DNA from: Acidimicrobiaceae bacterium
GTDB lineage: Bacteria > Actinomycetota > Acidimicrobiia > Acidimicrobiales > RAAP-2
Length of the DNA stretch: 64,000 nt
Reading direction: 5' to 3'
NCBI GenBank assembly: GCA_003167415.1
Contig: PMTF01000026.1
Span: 62,001-126,000, forward strand
The notes under the pieces were generated by a model. That model was not told where the DNA came from. It saw nothing but the letters and a program-made list of their open reading frames with translations, and did not search any database. The translations under genes were made by a program, and so were the position numbers. This document shows, in pieces, positions 1 to 8,715 of the stretch (the stretch's first letter is position 1; the number at the start of each line of letters is the position of its first letter).

Positions 1-198
1 TCCAAAGGGGGCAAGTCAAAGATAGGCAAACTCGCCGACTTCGGAAGACTGACTTTCAATGACATGAACATTTCCCCCGGAAGACTCAAGCCCGGCGATG
101 AAGAGTCTCAGGATGACATCGTGATGACTGGTCCAAATGGCCGAGTCATCGCCTCTCCCTCCTGGTCGGCCGAAGCGATGACGATCTTCTACAAGTGA
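1..198 (+). CDS. C-terminal end of a secreted-type protein, possibly eqolisin-like (partial)
   Basis: An open frame enters from the left edge and ends at TGA 196-198. The 65 visible residues contain LADFGRLTF, then DDIVM, NGRVIASPSW and the C-terminus MTIFYK. The order (a phrase like L-x-FG-x-x-x-F, a short gap, a Met-rich strand, an 'A-x-PS' turn and a terminal beta-strand) resembles the C-terminal strands of actinobacterial G1 (eqolisin)-type secreted proteins. That assignment rests on memory of the family pattern. No start, signal peptide or catalytic residue can be seen. A second eqolisin-like gene lies at 45163-46317. Confidence 0.45.
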   Translation, partial: SKGGKSKIGKLADFGRLTFNDMNISPGRLKPGDEESQDDIVMTGPNGRVIASPSWSAEAMTIFYK

Positions 199-501
199 CG
201 AGGTCGGAGAGACGACGGGGCATATTTCCTTCAAGTGTGATGAACAGGCAACTGACGAGGCCGTCAGGTTGTCCAAGGGATGGGGTCGACTTCAATTCTC
301 GAGGTCCGTAAACCCACTTCGCGGATGTCGAGTTCGCAAGCGGGCGCAACTACGCATCTGAAGCTCTTCACCGACCTTCGGAACTAAATTCGAAACACCC
401 ATGAGCGCGATGCATAACGACCTCGTCGCCATTCGGCGCCGGCTCGCTTCGGCGGACCGCAATGACTACCACTGACGTTGCTCGAAGGTGCTGGTGCCCA
501 A

Positions 502-801
502 CTAGACAGACTTAACCAGTGTGCCAACGGTGACGTGCGGCCAACTAAGACCATTGAAGTTGAGTAACACGGTCTACGAGTATTGAAGTTGAAGGAAAGT
601 TGCTACGCTCGGGTTTTTCACACTTTCAAGCCAAAACGTCGCCGTCACTTCAGCGACATCGGCGTTGGGTACGAGAAATGGGATATTGCCAATAGCTCCG
701 AGAGCGGCCTGCCCTTCAGTAGTCACGCCACCGGCGCTCACTTCAATTTGAATTGCTTCCACGATTGCGAATCCTTTAACGGCAGCTTCAGCGCAATCAA
801 C
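502..801 (-). pseudogene. Decayed C-terminal copy of the heme-binding-like gene at 42187-43131
   Basis: Read on the minus strand, this stretch matches the last ~95 residues of the 42.2 kb protein, including GQAALG-IGNIPFL-PNADVA and the C-terminus VGTLVKSV followed by TAG. The copy has an in-frame TAG at 574-576, where the intact gene has a Gln codon (after QYS), and another stop near 802-804. The N-terminal two thirds is missing; the dextran ABC ATPase gene ends nearby at 870. It is a dead duplicate or recombination remnant. Between 199 and 501 I see no convincing gene. Confidence 0.8.
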
Positions 802-869
802 TCACTTGCGGCGAAGCGGTAACAACATTGAGAGAACTGCATATGTCGTGTCACGATCCGGACGCACGA

Positions 870-2042
870 CTACTCCCAAATGGTGATTCCAGAGTCCAAC
901 TCAAAAAATTCAAGCCGCTCCGGATTGACGGTGAAACAAAATCGGTCGCCTGCGTGGACAACGTGGCGGGGTTCAATTCTGGCGACGCAGTCATTTTCTG
1001 GCGTGGCTTTCACAGGCGATTCCTCACCGTCAATGAGGGCGCCCGTACCTTCGGGCACCACGACTGGGGCATCGGTTCGAAAGTGGACAAGGATCTCTGA
1101 CCCGAGCGCCTCGACGAGTTCCACGTCGCCCTTGAACTCCACTCCGGGGCGCTCGTCACTCGCTGCGGGCAGGTCCTCGGGACGAATCCCCACCACGATG
1201 GTTTGACCGATGAATCGTCGCAGTGCGGAGTGTCGATCGACAACCTCCTGTGAGAGCGGAATGCTCTGACTTCCGAGCTTTACCGAACGACCATCGGCCG
1301 AGAGTTGCGCCTCGAAGAGATTCATTGACGGCGAACCGATAAATCCAGCGACGAACACGTTCGCGGGTCGATCGTAGAGGACTTGAGGCGTATCGCACTG
1401 TTGCAACGCTCCGTCTCGAAGGACGGCCACCCGATGACCAAGAGTCATGGCTTCGGTCTGGTCGTGCGTCACGTATATCGTCGCCACACCAATTCTCGAT
1501 TGAACTCGAGAGATCTCCGCTCGAAGTTGCACGCGAAGTTTGGCGTCGAGGTTGGAGAGTGGCTCGTCCATCAAGAAGACACTGGGTTCGCGCACGATTG
1601 CTCGACCCATCGCGACCCGTTGGCGCTGACCTCCCGAGAGCCGCGTCGGCTTGCGATCCAGCCAAGGTGTGATTCCGAGCACTTCGGCAGCCGAGCGCAC
1701 CCGACGATCAATCTCCGCCTTGGGGACTTTGCGCATCCGGAGGGCAAAACCAATGTTCTGCGCCACGGTCATCTGCGGATAGAGCGCGTAACTCTGAAAG
1801 ACCATCGCCACGTCGCGGTCCCGCGGCGCGACATCGTTCACCACTTCCTCACCGAAGCGCACGGTTCCAGACGTGATGTTCTCCAAACCGGCAATCATTC
1901 GCAGCACGGTAGTCTTGCCGCAGCCCGATGGCCCCACGACGACCATGAACTCACCGTCGGCAATCTCCAAGTCGAGGCCGTTCACTGCTTCGTATCCATT
2001 CGAGTAGACCTTGGTGACGTTCTCGAGACTTACTGACGACAT
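870..2042 (-). CDS. Sugar ABC transporter ATP-binding protein (MsmK/UgpC/MalK type)
   Basis: This 390-residue cytoplasmic ATPase would power the sugar importer encoded just upstream. Visible motifs are Walker A GPSGCGKTT near residue 38, the Q-loop in VFQSYALYPQMT, signature LSGGQRQRVAMGRA, Walker B VFLMDEPLSNLDAKLR and the switch His in VTHDQ. The C-terminal ~130 residues form the MalK/UgpC-type regulatory OB region. I chose the ATG at 2042 (start MSSVSLENV) because AGGGGAG lies just before it. It overlaps the stop of the GH66 gene by one base (TGATG), so translation is probably coupled. ATPases of this family are often shared by several sugar importers, so it may not serve only this one. 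Confidence 0.92.
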   Translation of the reverse strand: MSSVSLENVTKVYSNGYEAVNGLDLEIADGEFMVVVGPSGCGKTTVLRMIAGLENITSGTVRFGEEVVNDVAPRDRDVAMVFQSYALYPQMTVAQNIGFALRMRKVPKAEIDRRVRSAAEVLGITPWLDRKPTRLSGGQRQRVAMGRAIVREPSVFLMDEPLSNLDAKLRVQLRAEISRVQSRIGVATIYVTHDQTEAMTLGHRVAVLRDGALQQCDTPQVLYDRPANVFVAGFIGSPSMNLFEAQLSADGRSVKLGSQSIPLSQEVVDRHSALRRFIGQTIVVGIRPEDLPAASDERPGVEFKGDVELVEALGSEILVHFRTDAPVVVPEGTGALIDGEESPVKATPENDCVARIEPRHVVHAGDRFCFTVNPERLEFFELDSGITIWE

Positions 2043-3649
2043 CAACTCTCCCCTGTTTCGAAGCGAACTACCGACCAACCGTCAACGAGCGGCACGGCAC
2101 ACGACAGGGCGCGCCCTTCGCGATGCGGGACTTCATGAGACTCGAGCACTACAAATCGACCGTTATTCATACCTAAGACAGCCGCCTGTGCTTGCCACTG
2201 ACCGGGTGAGTCGACGAGGACGGTAACGATTACTTCGTGACAGTTTCCGGCGCCGCTGGTGTGACGCCACGAACCTTCGACCGCCCCGGAGAGGTCCAGG
2301 ACGCCCACCACGACCGTGTCGTCGCGGCGCCGAACGCGCGCAAAGACGCTGCCGCCGAGTGGCTCAGGGCTCGTCACTCCCGTCCAGGTCACCGTGACGG
2401 ACGCGTTCTCGTCATCCAGTTCGTACCAACTGGTGTCGACACCGTCGCGGAAGAGATCGCGACAGTGCAACGCGAAACGGTGCCACTGCAGCACTACGTC
2501 GATCTCGTCATCGCGCAACTTCTCGTGCTCGACGTAGTAGGGATGGCAGAGGACGCCGTAATCGTCGCCCCACATGAGCACACTGGCGCCCAGAGTCGTG
2601 ACGATCGCTTCGCTCAAGACCGCCGTGCGCAATGCCGCACCTCGTTCACCGCTCCACACCGGCGGATAGATCGCCAATGTATCTCCCTGGGCGGGAGCTC
2701 CACCGGCGCTTCGTTCCAATAGACCTTCGAGATGGCGCCACAAATCGTTCGGTGGCCACACTTCGGCGTAGCGAAAACCTGGTCGTTGCGGGGGCGTGAA
2801 CCCTCGCGGGACGCCGTTCACCTGGTTGAAACTTACGACGTCGTTGGGGCGGGCGGAACGTACCGCTCGCACGAAACTTTCGTAGCCCTCGTCAATAGAT
2901 ACGACCGAACCTGAAGAGTCCGAAGCCATTCGGGGATAGCCGTAGGTGTCTAAGTGCAGTCCGTTAAAGCCGAGTGCGTCAAGCGCTTGGCCGTATACGT
3001 CGATCCAGTGCGATTGCCACTCGACGTTAGCGGGGTCCATGATCTGGAGGAGGTTCCCCAGCGACTCGGGCGCTCCATCATTTCGACGAAGCAACCATTT
3101 CGGATGCTCAGCTGCGAACGGTTCGTCCGCCGCGCAGACCGGTGCATAGGCCTGGGCGACGGTACCGTTGGCACGAATCCCCTCGATGAGGTGGCGAAGC
3201 GCCGATAGCTCGATCGGTCGTTTGAGTGGGTCGACGTACGCGTCGGTCTCGGCCAGCGGCTTCGAATACCATTCCATCCAGTCGTAGACCTGAACCACGG
3301 TGCAACGCAATTGTCGCAGCCACGAGAGCACCGCCGGTATGCTCGACGAGTCAAACGACGTCGCGAAACCGACGATCGGATCGTCGCCCAGGAACGCGCG
3401 AACACTCACGAAATCCTCAGCTAGGACTTCTCCGTCGGCGGAGAGCGCCTCGATCAAGTGCGTACCAATCGGGAGGCCCGACACTCGCGCCGTGCTACCC
3501 GAAACATTTGCCAAAGAGGTCTTGCCGAAGGCTGTTCGAGCGAGGACCTCATTCGTGCCAACCGGCAAACCTTCCGCAATCACGTCATCGCCCACGACAA
3601 CCGCACAAGGTAAGAAACCGTAGGACCCCGTGCTCATCGCCACTGCCAT
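2042..3649 (-). CDS. Cytoplasmic GH66 glycosidase (dextranase/cyclodextran-type)
   Basis: The 535-residue protein has no signal peptide, so it should act on imported isomalto-oligosaccharides. A short N-terminal beta domain (about 1-90) is followed by a TIM barrel with GH66 landmarks: VYDWMEWYSKP (120-131), LQIMDP (201-206), the nucleophile region LHLDTYG with D234, and the acid/base region YAEVWPPND with E296. The same two motifs recur in the secreted enzyme at 10855-15396 (D1206 and E1268). GH66 members cleave alpha-1,6-glucan internally or make cyclic isomaltooligosaccharides; which applies here cannot be read. It lies between permease and ATPase genes of one operon. No clear Shine-Dalgarno site precedes the start; GTG 3643 or ATG 3637 are alternatives. 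Confidence 0.85.
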   Translation of the reverse strand: MAVAMSTGSYGFLPCAVVVGDDVIAEGLPVGTNEVLARTAFGKTSLANVSGSTARVSGLPIGTHLIEALSADGEVLAEDFVSVRAFLGDDPIVGFATSFDSSSIPAVLSWLRQLRCTVVQVYDWMEWYSKPLAETDAYVDPLKRPIELSALRHLIEGIRANGTVAQAYAPVCAADEPFAAEHPKWLLRRNDGAPESLGNLLQIMDPANVEWQSHWIDVYGQALDALGFNGLHLDTYGYPRMASDSSGSVVSIDEGYESFVRAVRSARPNDVVSFNQVNGVPRGFTPPQRPGFRYAEVWPPNDLWRHLEGLLERSAGGAPAQGDTLAIYPPVWSGERGAALRTAVLSEAIVTTLGASVLMWGDDYGVLCHPYYVEHEKLRDDEIDVVLQWHRFALHCRDLFRDGVDTSWYELDDENASVTVTWTGVTSPEPLGGSVFARVRRRDDTVVVGVLDLSGAVEGSWRHTSGAGNCHEVIVTVLVDSPGQWQAQAAVLGMNNGRFVVLESHEVPHREGRALSCAVPLVDGWSVVRFETGES

Positions 3650-3677
3650 TCACGGTTTCGTGACGATGACTCGAACA

Positions 3678-4589
3678 TCAGCGAATGCCACCGAGTGAAA
3701 CGCCACGCTGGAAAGAACGTTGGGAAATCAAAAACACGACGAGGCTCGGAATCGTCGCGATTACCGAGGCCGCGAACAACGGACCCCACTGCGTCGTGTG
3801 CTCGCCGATGAAGAAGTTAAGTGCGATCGGCAGCGTTCGGTGCGTGGGCGAATTAATCAAGGTGAGCGCAATCACGAACTCCTCCCAAGCAAAATTAAAC
3901 GTAAACATCGCCACGACGGCCAGGGCCGGAATCGACAGGGGCGCGATTAGCCGGGTCAGCACACGAAGTGTACGAGCACCGTCGAGGCGAAATGACTCCT
4001 CTAGCTCCTTGGGCACGGCCTCGAAGAAACCACGAAGCAAGAAAATCGAAAACGGGAGGTTTTCACTGGCGTAGATCAGTATCAAACCGAAAAGTGAGTC
4101 AGTCAAATGGAGCTTTAGCACCAATAAATATTGCGGGATGATCAACTCCACACTCGGAACCGCCAACGCGGCAAGGAACGCGTAGAAGATGATCTCCTTG
4201 AAGCGAAAGTTGTAGCGGGCGAAGGCGAAGGCGGCGAGCGACGCCAGTACGACGGTAATCAGTACCGTTCCGAGCGCCACTTCCATGCTGTTGAAGAAGT
4301 AGCGGCCGAAACTGTTCTCCGACCACGCCTGCACGTAGTTGATTACCGTCGGCCGGGTCGGTACCAGTACAGGATGCGACGTCAAGATGTCACCGGTCGG
4401 CTGAAACGACAGCGAGATCATGTACAGCAGGGGGAAGACCGAGATTGCGCCGAAAATGCAGGCCGTGATAAGTCGCGTCTTCTTCCACGTCCGAATACCA
4501 AAGAGGCCCGGCTGTGAATCTCGTATACGTTCGCGTCGAGTGCGTCGCGTCGTTGGTGCGCGAAGTTCATCCTTGAAAGTGAGACTCAC
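3678..4589 (-). CDS. Carbohydrate ABC transporter permease (MalG type)
   Basis: The 303-residue inner-membrane protein has a basic cytoplasmic N-terminus and about six hydrophobic helices, starting at LITACIFGAISVFPLLYMIS. The cytoplasmic coupling (EAA) loop is visible as EAVPKELEESFRLDGA, followed by LIAPLSIPALAVV. It pairs with the MalF-type permease just upstream and overlaps it by four bases (ATGA). Together with the binding protein (5530-6834) and ATPase (870-2042) it forms a complete CUT1-type importer. Surrounding GH66 and GH15 enzymes point to isomalto-oligosaccharides as substrate, which is inference. Confidence 0.92.
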   Translation of the reverse strand: MSLTFKDELRAPTTRRTRRERIRDSQPGLFGIRTWKKTRLITACIFGAISVFPLLYMISLSFQPTGDILTSHPVLVPTRPTVINYVQAWSENSFGRYFFNSMEVALGTVLITVVLASLAAFAFARYNFRFKEIIFYAFLAALAVPSVELIIPQYLLVLKLHLTDSLFGLILIYASENLPFSIFLLRGFFEAVPKELEESFRLDGARTLRVLTRLIAPLSIPALAVVAMFTFNFAWEEFVIALTLINSPTHRTLPIALNFFIGEHTTQWGPLFAASVIATIPSLVVFLISQRSFQRGVSLGGIR

Positions 4590-5530
4590 GAACGATCACC
4601 ACTTCGAAGGACGTGGATCTGCAGAATGCTCAGCCCGACAACGACAATCGCCATCACTGACGCGATCGCTGCGGCGTAACTGAAGGAGAAGAACGTGAAG
4701 GCCTGCTGATAGGCGTATGTAAACAGAGTCTCTGTTGAACCGTAGGGACCGCCGCTGGTCAAGATAAAGACCTGTGTGAAGACCTGACTGGCACCAATCA
4801 CCAAAATGACGAGCACGAACATGATCGTCGGGCGGATATTGGGAATGACCACGTGGCGCCATACGCGAACTTCCTTGGCCCCGTCGACCCGGCCGGCCTC
4901 GACGAGGTCGCGCGGTACTCCGTCGAGCGCCGCGAGGAACATGATGAACGACCAGCCCACGCCCTTCCAGATACTGATCAGCCAAATGACCGCGTTCCCC
5001 GTCCAGGTCTGGGCCAACCAGTCGATGTGCACGGTGTGTCCGGCAAAGAGCGAGATGACGGAGTTGGCTACGCCACCCTGGTCCGCGAAGATGTAAGCGA
5101 AGATGTAAGCGACGACAACCCACGACGTGATCACCGGTATGAAGATCAGGGCCCGCCAGAAACCGCGTCCGGGCATGCGATCAGTCAGGATCGCGGCCGC
5201 AAACAAACCGATGCCCATTTGGATCGGCACGGTGATAACGAGAAAAAGCAGGGTGTTCCACGCCGCGGTGCGAATGGCTGGGTCACGAAAGATGTGCGAG
5301 TAATTGGACCAGCCCACGAAGGGATTGGCCACGCCGGGAAATATGTGCCAGTCGTAGAAGCTGATATCAAACTGACGAAAAATCGGATAGGCGATGAAGA
5401 GCAAGAACAAGAACGCCGCGGGGGCAAGCAGGAGATAGGGCGTGGCGATTCGAAGCGCGCGACGTCCCCGACGCGAAGCAGCGCCCGGCGGACTGCCCGC
5501 CGGGCGCTGTTCGAGAACTACAGATGCCAC
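4586..5530 (-). CDS. Carbohydrate ABC transporter permease (MalF type)
   Basis: The 314-residue membrane protein has about six helices (first at PYLLLAPAAFLFLLFIAYPIF) and an EAA loop, AALDGVPRDLVEAGRVDGA. It starts with GTG at 5530, whose G is also the last base of the binding-protein stop (TAGTG), so the two are translationally coupled. Codons 8-17 contain a perfect 12-bp inverted repeat (5480-5508) that would fold in the mRNA immediately after the binding-protein gene. It partners the MalG-type permease downstream. Confidence 0.92.
   Translation of the reverse strand: MASVVLEQRPAGSPPGAASRRGRRALRIATPYLLLAPAAFLFLLFIAYPIFRQFDISFYDWHIFPGVANPFVGWSNYSHIFRDPAIRTAAWNTLLFLVITVPIQMGIGLFAAAILTDRMPGRGFWRALIFIPVITSWVVVAYIFAYIFADQGGVANSVISLFAGHTVHIDWLAQTWTGNAVIWLISIWKGVGWSFIMFLAALDGVPRDLVEAGRVDGAKEVRVWRHVVIPNIRPTIMFVLVILVIGASQVFTQVFILTSGGPYGSTETLFTYAYQQAFTFFSFSYAAAIASVMAIVVVGLSILQIHVLRSGDRS
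5480..5508 (-). promoter_or_regulatory. 12-bp perfect hairpin inside the permease start, after the binding-protein gene
   Basis: Arms AGCGCCCGGCGG (5480-5491) and CCGCCGGGCGCT (5497-5508) are exact inverted repeats around a 5-nt loop. There is no intergenic space between binding protein and permease, so the hairpin sits in the first codons of the permease. In known maltose-type operons such structures protect the binding-protein mRNA from 3' decay or reduce transcription into the permeases. That role here is inference. Confidence 0.6.
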
Positions 5531-6834
5531 TAACTACCCGCGAGGGCAGTATTCCCCTCCTGCGCTGCGGTCGAGAGACCCGCGGACACCGAAACGGTAC
5601 CGGCGAGAATCTGCTGCAACTCGTTCGACCAGTCGGTGTCCATCTGGCTGTAGCCGGGGCTGTTCGCACGAATTCGAGCGGTCAGCAACTGCTTGGCGAA
5701 GACGGCGTAGTACGGCGTGGCCTTGACTTCCAAGGCGGAGTCCGTCTTGATCGCCGACATGTCACCCTGCTTGGCCATGGCCAGCTGCGCGAACGGCGAG
5801 TCCAAGAACTCCGCAAACTTCTCCGCGTCTGCTACGTGGTGTCCATCCCTAGCGACAACGGTGTCTTCACCGCCGACGGTTGAAACGGAACCACCGGCAC
5901 CAGTCGGGAACGGCGCGATGCCGTAGGACGGCACCGGGCTCAGACCTGAGTAGGTTGGAACGGCCCAAGGTCCGTCGATGTACATCGCGTACTCACCCTT
6001 CGGGAACCCGGACTCACCGGAGACCGCGCTCGCGCCACCCTGGAAGTCACTGCCGATGTCGCCGGCCTTCAACAGGTTGACGAGCGTCTGAACCGCGGTG
6101 ACCGTAGCGGCACTGTCTATGTGGCCAGTGGCCTGCGTGTAGTTGGAGTTGGTGAAGGATCCACCCATGCTCCAAACATAGGGCGCGGTGTTCCAGATGT
6201 CAGTTCCGTCGACGCCGAGTCCGTATTGCTGCTTGGAGGGCACGGTCAACGTCGCCGCGTCAGCCAGCATCTGGGTGATGGTCGTCGGAGGACCGGAGAT
6301 TCCCGCCGCCGCGAAGTCCGTCTTGTTCCAATACAGGGCCTGGGTGTTGGTGTCGTCCACGAAGGCGTAGAACTTACCGCTAACTTCGGTGGTTGCTAAT
6401 GGACCGGGAAGAGATTCTTTCCTGATCGGGGCAAACGCCTTAAGTTTGGTTACGTTCTCAATAATGCCTTCTTGAGCCAACTGCGCCACCCACGCGATGT
6501 CACTACGCATCACGTCCGGTGGATTTCCGGCCGCTGACGTCGTGATGAATTTGTTCAACAGGTCGGAGTAGGGATAGATCACCGAGTTCACCTTGATCCC
6601 GGGGTTCAGTTTTTCGAATCTGGGGATGATGACCTTGGCAATCGTGGATGCTTCCTTGTCCGCCGTGTTGTAGGTGCTCCAGAACTGCAGGGTCACCGTC
6701 TTGTGCTTCGTCGCGGCCGACGCACCGTTGGTGCTTAGCCCAACGATCGCGCCACTGCCGATGAGAGCGAGGCTCGCAACGAAGAGGGGCACTCTCGAAG
6801 CGAACTTTCTCCCAATTACATGCTTGTTACTCAT
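5530..6834 (-). CDS. Sugar-binding protein of the ABC importer (family 1 extracellular solute-binding)
   Basis: The 434-residue protein begins with an export signal (basic MSNKHVIGRKFASR, then hydrophobic LFVASLALIGSGAIVGL, probable cleavage after GASA). No lipobox Cys is visible, unusual for a Gram-positive binding protein. The mature part has the cluster-1 pattern: VTLQFWSTYN, IIPRFEKLNPGIKV, SAAGNPPDVMRSD, ALYWNKTDF and a late FPKGEYAMYIDGPWA. I prefer ATG 6834 over 6840 because AGGAG sits 9 nt before it and only 3 nt before the other. It is first in the operon that continues through both permeases, GH66 and the ATPase. Confidence 0.9.
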   Translation of the reverse strand: MSNKHVIGRKFASRVPLFVASLALIGSGAIVGLSTNGASAATKHKTVTLQFWSTYNTADKEASTIAKVIIPRFEKLNPGIKVNSVIYPYSDLLNKFITTSAAGNPPDVMRSDIAWVAQLAQEGIIENVTKLKAFAPIRKESLPGPLATTEVSGKFYAFVDDTNTQALYWNKTDFAAAGISGPPTTITQMLADAATLTVPSKQQYGLGVDGTDIWNTAPYVWSMGGSFTNSNYTQATGHIDSAATVTAVQTLVNLLKAGDIGSDFQGGASAVSGESGFPKGEYAMYIDGPWAVPTYSGLSPVPSYGIAPFPTGAGGSVSTVGGEDTVVARDGHHVADAEKFAEFLDSPFAQLAMAKQGDMSAIKTDSALEVKATPYYAVFAKQLLTARIRANSPGYSQMDTDWSNELQQILAGTVSVSAGLSTAAQEGNTALAGS

Positions 6835-6863
6835 AAGCATTATCTCCTATTTGGTTGTTAAAC

Positions 6864-6907
6864 GGACCATTTGGTCCACTTATTCAGTTGTGCGTTGCAA
6901 AGCGCTT
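6864..6907 (-). promoter_or_regulatory. Control region of the importer operon: palindromes and shared motif
   Basis: Between the GH15 gene and the binding-protein gene lies the perfect palindrome GGACCA-TT-TGGTCC (6864-6877). It is followed by CACTTATTCAGTT (6877-6889), a match to the motif near the other units of this locus, and the 8-bp palindrome AAGCGCTT (6900-6907). They sit 25-75 nt upstream of the start codon. A standard -10/-35 pair was not obvious. ROK- or LacI-type control is plausible. Confidence 0.5.
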
Positions 6908-7018
6908 GGACCCCATGGCCGCGGCCCTACTGTTCTTCCCCCTCACCTTTCTGTTCTTGATTCGTTGGTGGCCTTCCCCAACGCGAATTCCATTTGGTCG
7001 ACGGTGTGGCGAGACCAC

Positions 7019-8206
7019 TCATCGCTGACCTTTGGCAACGTCCGTTACCCCGTGAAAGGCGGCGCGCTCGTTTTCTGCTTGATCGACGGCGAGCATGAGC
7101 ACGACGTACATGGCGTAGGACCAGGTGAGGTCCTTGGCAGGATGTCCCCACTTCTCGACCCACTCTTCGTAGTGCGGAGCGTCGCGACGCTCTCCGCCAT
7201 ACTGCTCACCCAGCAATCCGGCATCATTGAAATGCGCTGTGACCCACGACAGACACCGTTTGGCTTTCTCGAGGTCGCCGATGGCAACAGCGTGCCAACC
7301 CAATGATGCAGTGAGAACGGGCCACGCTCCGCTACCGAAGTACACATCAGTGGCATAGCGACGGACCCCTCCGTCGACAGTCAATCGATCCTCGATCGTA
7401 GCCACGGTTTCGAGAAAAGTCTGGTCACCCAAGTCCACCGCTTGGAACGGCGCGAGCAGCCAGAGTTCACTCGCGTCGACGTCACTGTTTTCACTGGACT
7501 TCACGTACACGCCGTTTCGTACAGCCTTACTGATTCGGGTCTTTATGACGGCGGCGGAATCAAGCAGACCGGGATCGTCGAGTAACCGCGCCGCGGTTGT
7601 AAGACCGCCATACACACACGCCAGAGTCGAAGTGTGCACTGCGCTTCCGTTCTCTTCCCATACGTCGTAGCAGGGCGCCAGTGCAAAGGTCGCGAGATAG
7701 CGAGCAGCGCAAGCGACGGAACTGAGGAACGCTTTAGGAAGACTTGTTTGATCGGACTCGACGAGATGTTGGCCGAGCGACCAAAGCCATGTACCGTAAC
7801 CATCGATTTGAAAATTGGGCCAATCATCTATCACTGACGTTCCGTCAAGGGCGAATCGCGCCGGCGGCATAATCGAGGGATCGAGCTGTTCGCCGTGCCG
7901 CATTTTTTCGATAACGTCGTCAATTATTCCACTGATTCCACCGATCGCATCATTCACCCATGCGTGATATCGCTCTGACGCCTCGTATTCGCCTGCTCGG
8001 TCTAGCGCGTACGCGCTGAACGAACCGTCGCGAAGCCAACAGAAGTGATACTGGGTGAAGTCCGGAGACGCCACGATTGCCCCGCTGGTCGACTGATTGC
8101 GCAAAATCGCATCAACGCTTGCCCGATATGACGTGTCGAATCGGGCATAATCAAGCCTCTTGGCAGCGCTGGCAGACGCAATGCGGTCGTTTTCCTTCGA
8201 ATTCAT
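7019..8206 (-). CDS. Cytoplasmic GH15 (glucoamylase/glucodextranase-type) catalytic domain protein
   Basis: The 395-residue protein lacks a signal peptide and lacks the N-terminal beta-sandwich of many GH15 enzymes; it is mostly the (alpha/alpha)6 catalytic barrel. Recognisable parts are FCWLRDGSFSAYALDRAGE near residue 55, the stretch FQIDGYGTWLWSLGQHL, the acidic region DASELWLLAPFQAVD and the late GLLGEQYGGERRDAPHYEEW expected to carry the catalytic base. GH15 enzymes release glucose from non-reducing ends. With the cytoplasmic GH66 enzyme it would complete breakdown of imported alpha-glucan oligomers. It has its own promoter (8451-8478) and a ~240-nt leader containing a strong hairpin. 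Confidence 0.8.
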   Translation of the reverse strand: MNSKENDRIASASAAKRLDYARFDTSYRASVDAILRNQSTSGAIVASPDFTQYHFCWLRDGSFSAYALDRAGEYEASERYHAWVNDAIGGISGIIDDVIEKMRHGEQLDPSIMPPARFALDGTSVIDDWPNFQIDGYGTWLWSLGQHLVESDQTSLPKAFLSSVACAARYLATFALAPCYDVWEENGSAVHTSTLACVYGGLTTAARLLDDPGLLDSAAVIKTRISKAVRNGVYVKSSENSDVDASELWLLAPFQAVDLGDQTFLETVATIEDRLTVDGGVRRYATDVYFGSGAWPVLTASLGWHAVAIGDLEKAKRCLSWVTAHFNDAGLLGEQYGGERRDAPHYEEWVEKWGHPAKDLTWSYAMYVVLMLAVDQAENERAAFHGVTDVAKGQR

Positions 8207-8279
8207 GCGCTCAACCGATGCATGTTGAATTCACTTTCTTCGACCACTGGCGTAGTGCAAAAGAATCGCAGAGAAATGA

Positions 8280-8322
8280 GCGGGAGCCGCGCCGCGTCGA
8301 ACACTGCGCGGCGGGCTCCCGC
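8280..8322 (-). promoter_or_regulatory. Strong hairpin in the leader of the GH15 gene (attenuator-like)
   Basis: The arms, about 16-17 nt each, pair almost perfectly (one bulged G) around a ~10-nt loop. On the minus strand the second arm is followed by a T/C-rich run (TCATTTCTCT). It lies downstream of the promoter at 8451-8478 and 74 nt before the start codon, so it would be transcribed as part of the GH15 leader. It could act as a terminator for read-through from the ROK gene, an attenuator, or an mRNA-stabilising structure. Confidence 0.55.
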
Positions 8323-8434
8323 TGATCAATCGCCTTTGGAGCCTCGGACGAGGAACGCACGGGTTGGGGTTCGGCGTCGAGCTGATTGCGAATCATGCTT
8401 CTCCATCAATCGGTTACTGCAAGGTTCCCTACTT

Positions 8435-8478
8435 ACTTACTTCAGTGAACATACTACGTCCCGCAATGGATCCGTCAA
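8435..8478 (-). promoter_or_regulatory. Promoter of the GH15 gene with shared operator motif
   Basis: On the minus strand, TTGACG (8478-8473), a 16-nt spacer and TAGTAT (8456-8451) form a good sigma-70-type promoter. Just downstream is GTTCACTGAAGTAAGTAAG, which closely matches the sequence placed the same way after the -10 box of the secreted dextranase gene. The position over the start of transcription fits a repressor site. Confidence 0.65.
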
Positions 8479-8715
8479 TGGCGGGTAGTGCATTATTTGA
8501 CTTCGAAATTAGGTTCTCTCTCCCCTGATCACGCCCATAATCGGAACATCTTGTCTCGCTGTTGGGGAATTTCGACATACTCGAATCCACGAATTAAGTG
8601 CCCGTTACGTTACTAATGCCACGAATGGAGAATCGGAGTCAGTCCAACGAGTGGGAGATGCAGCGGAACATTTACTTTGCCATCCGATGTGGTCGACGTT
8701 CTTGAAACCTCAGAT

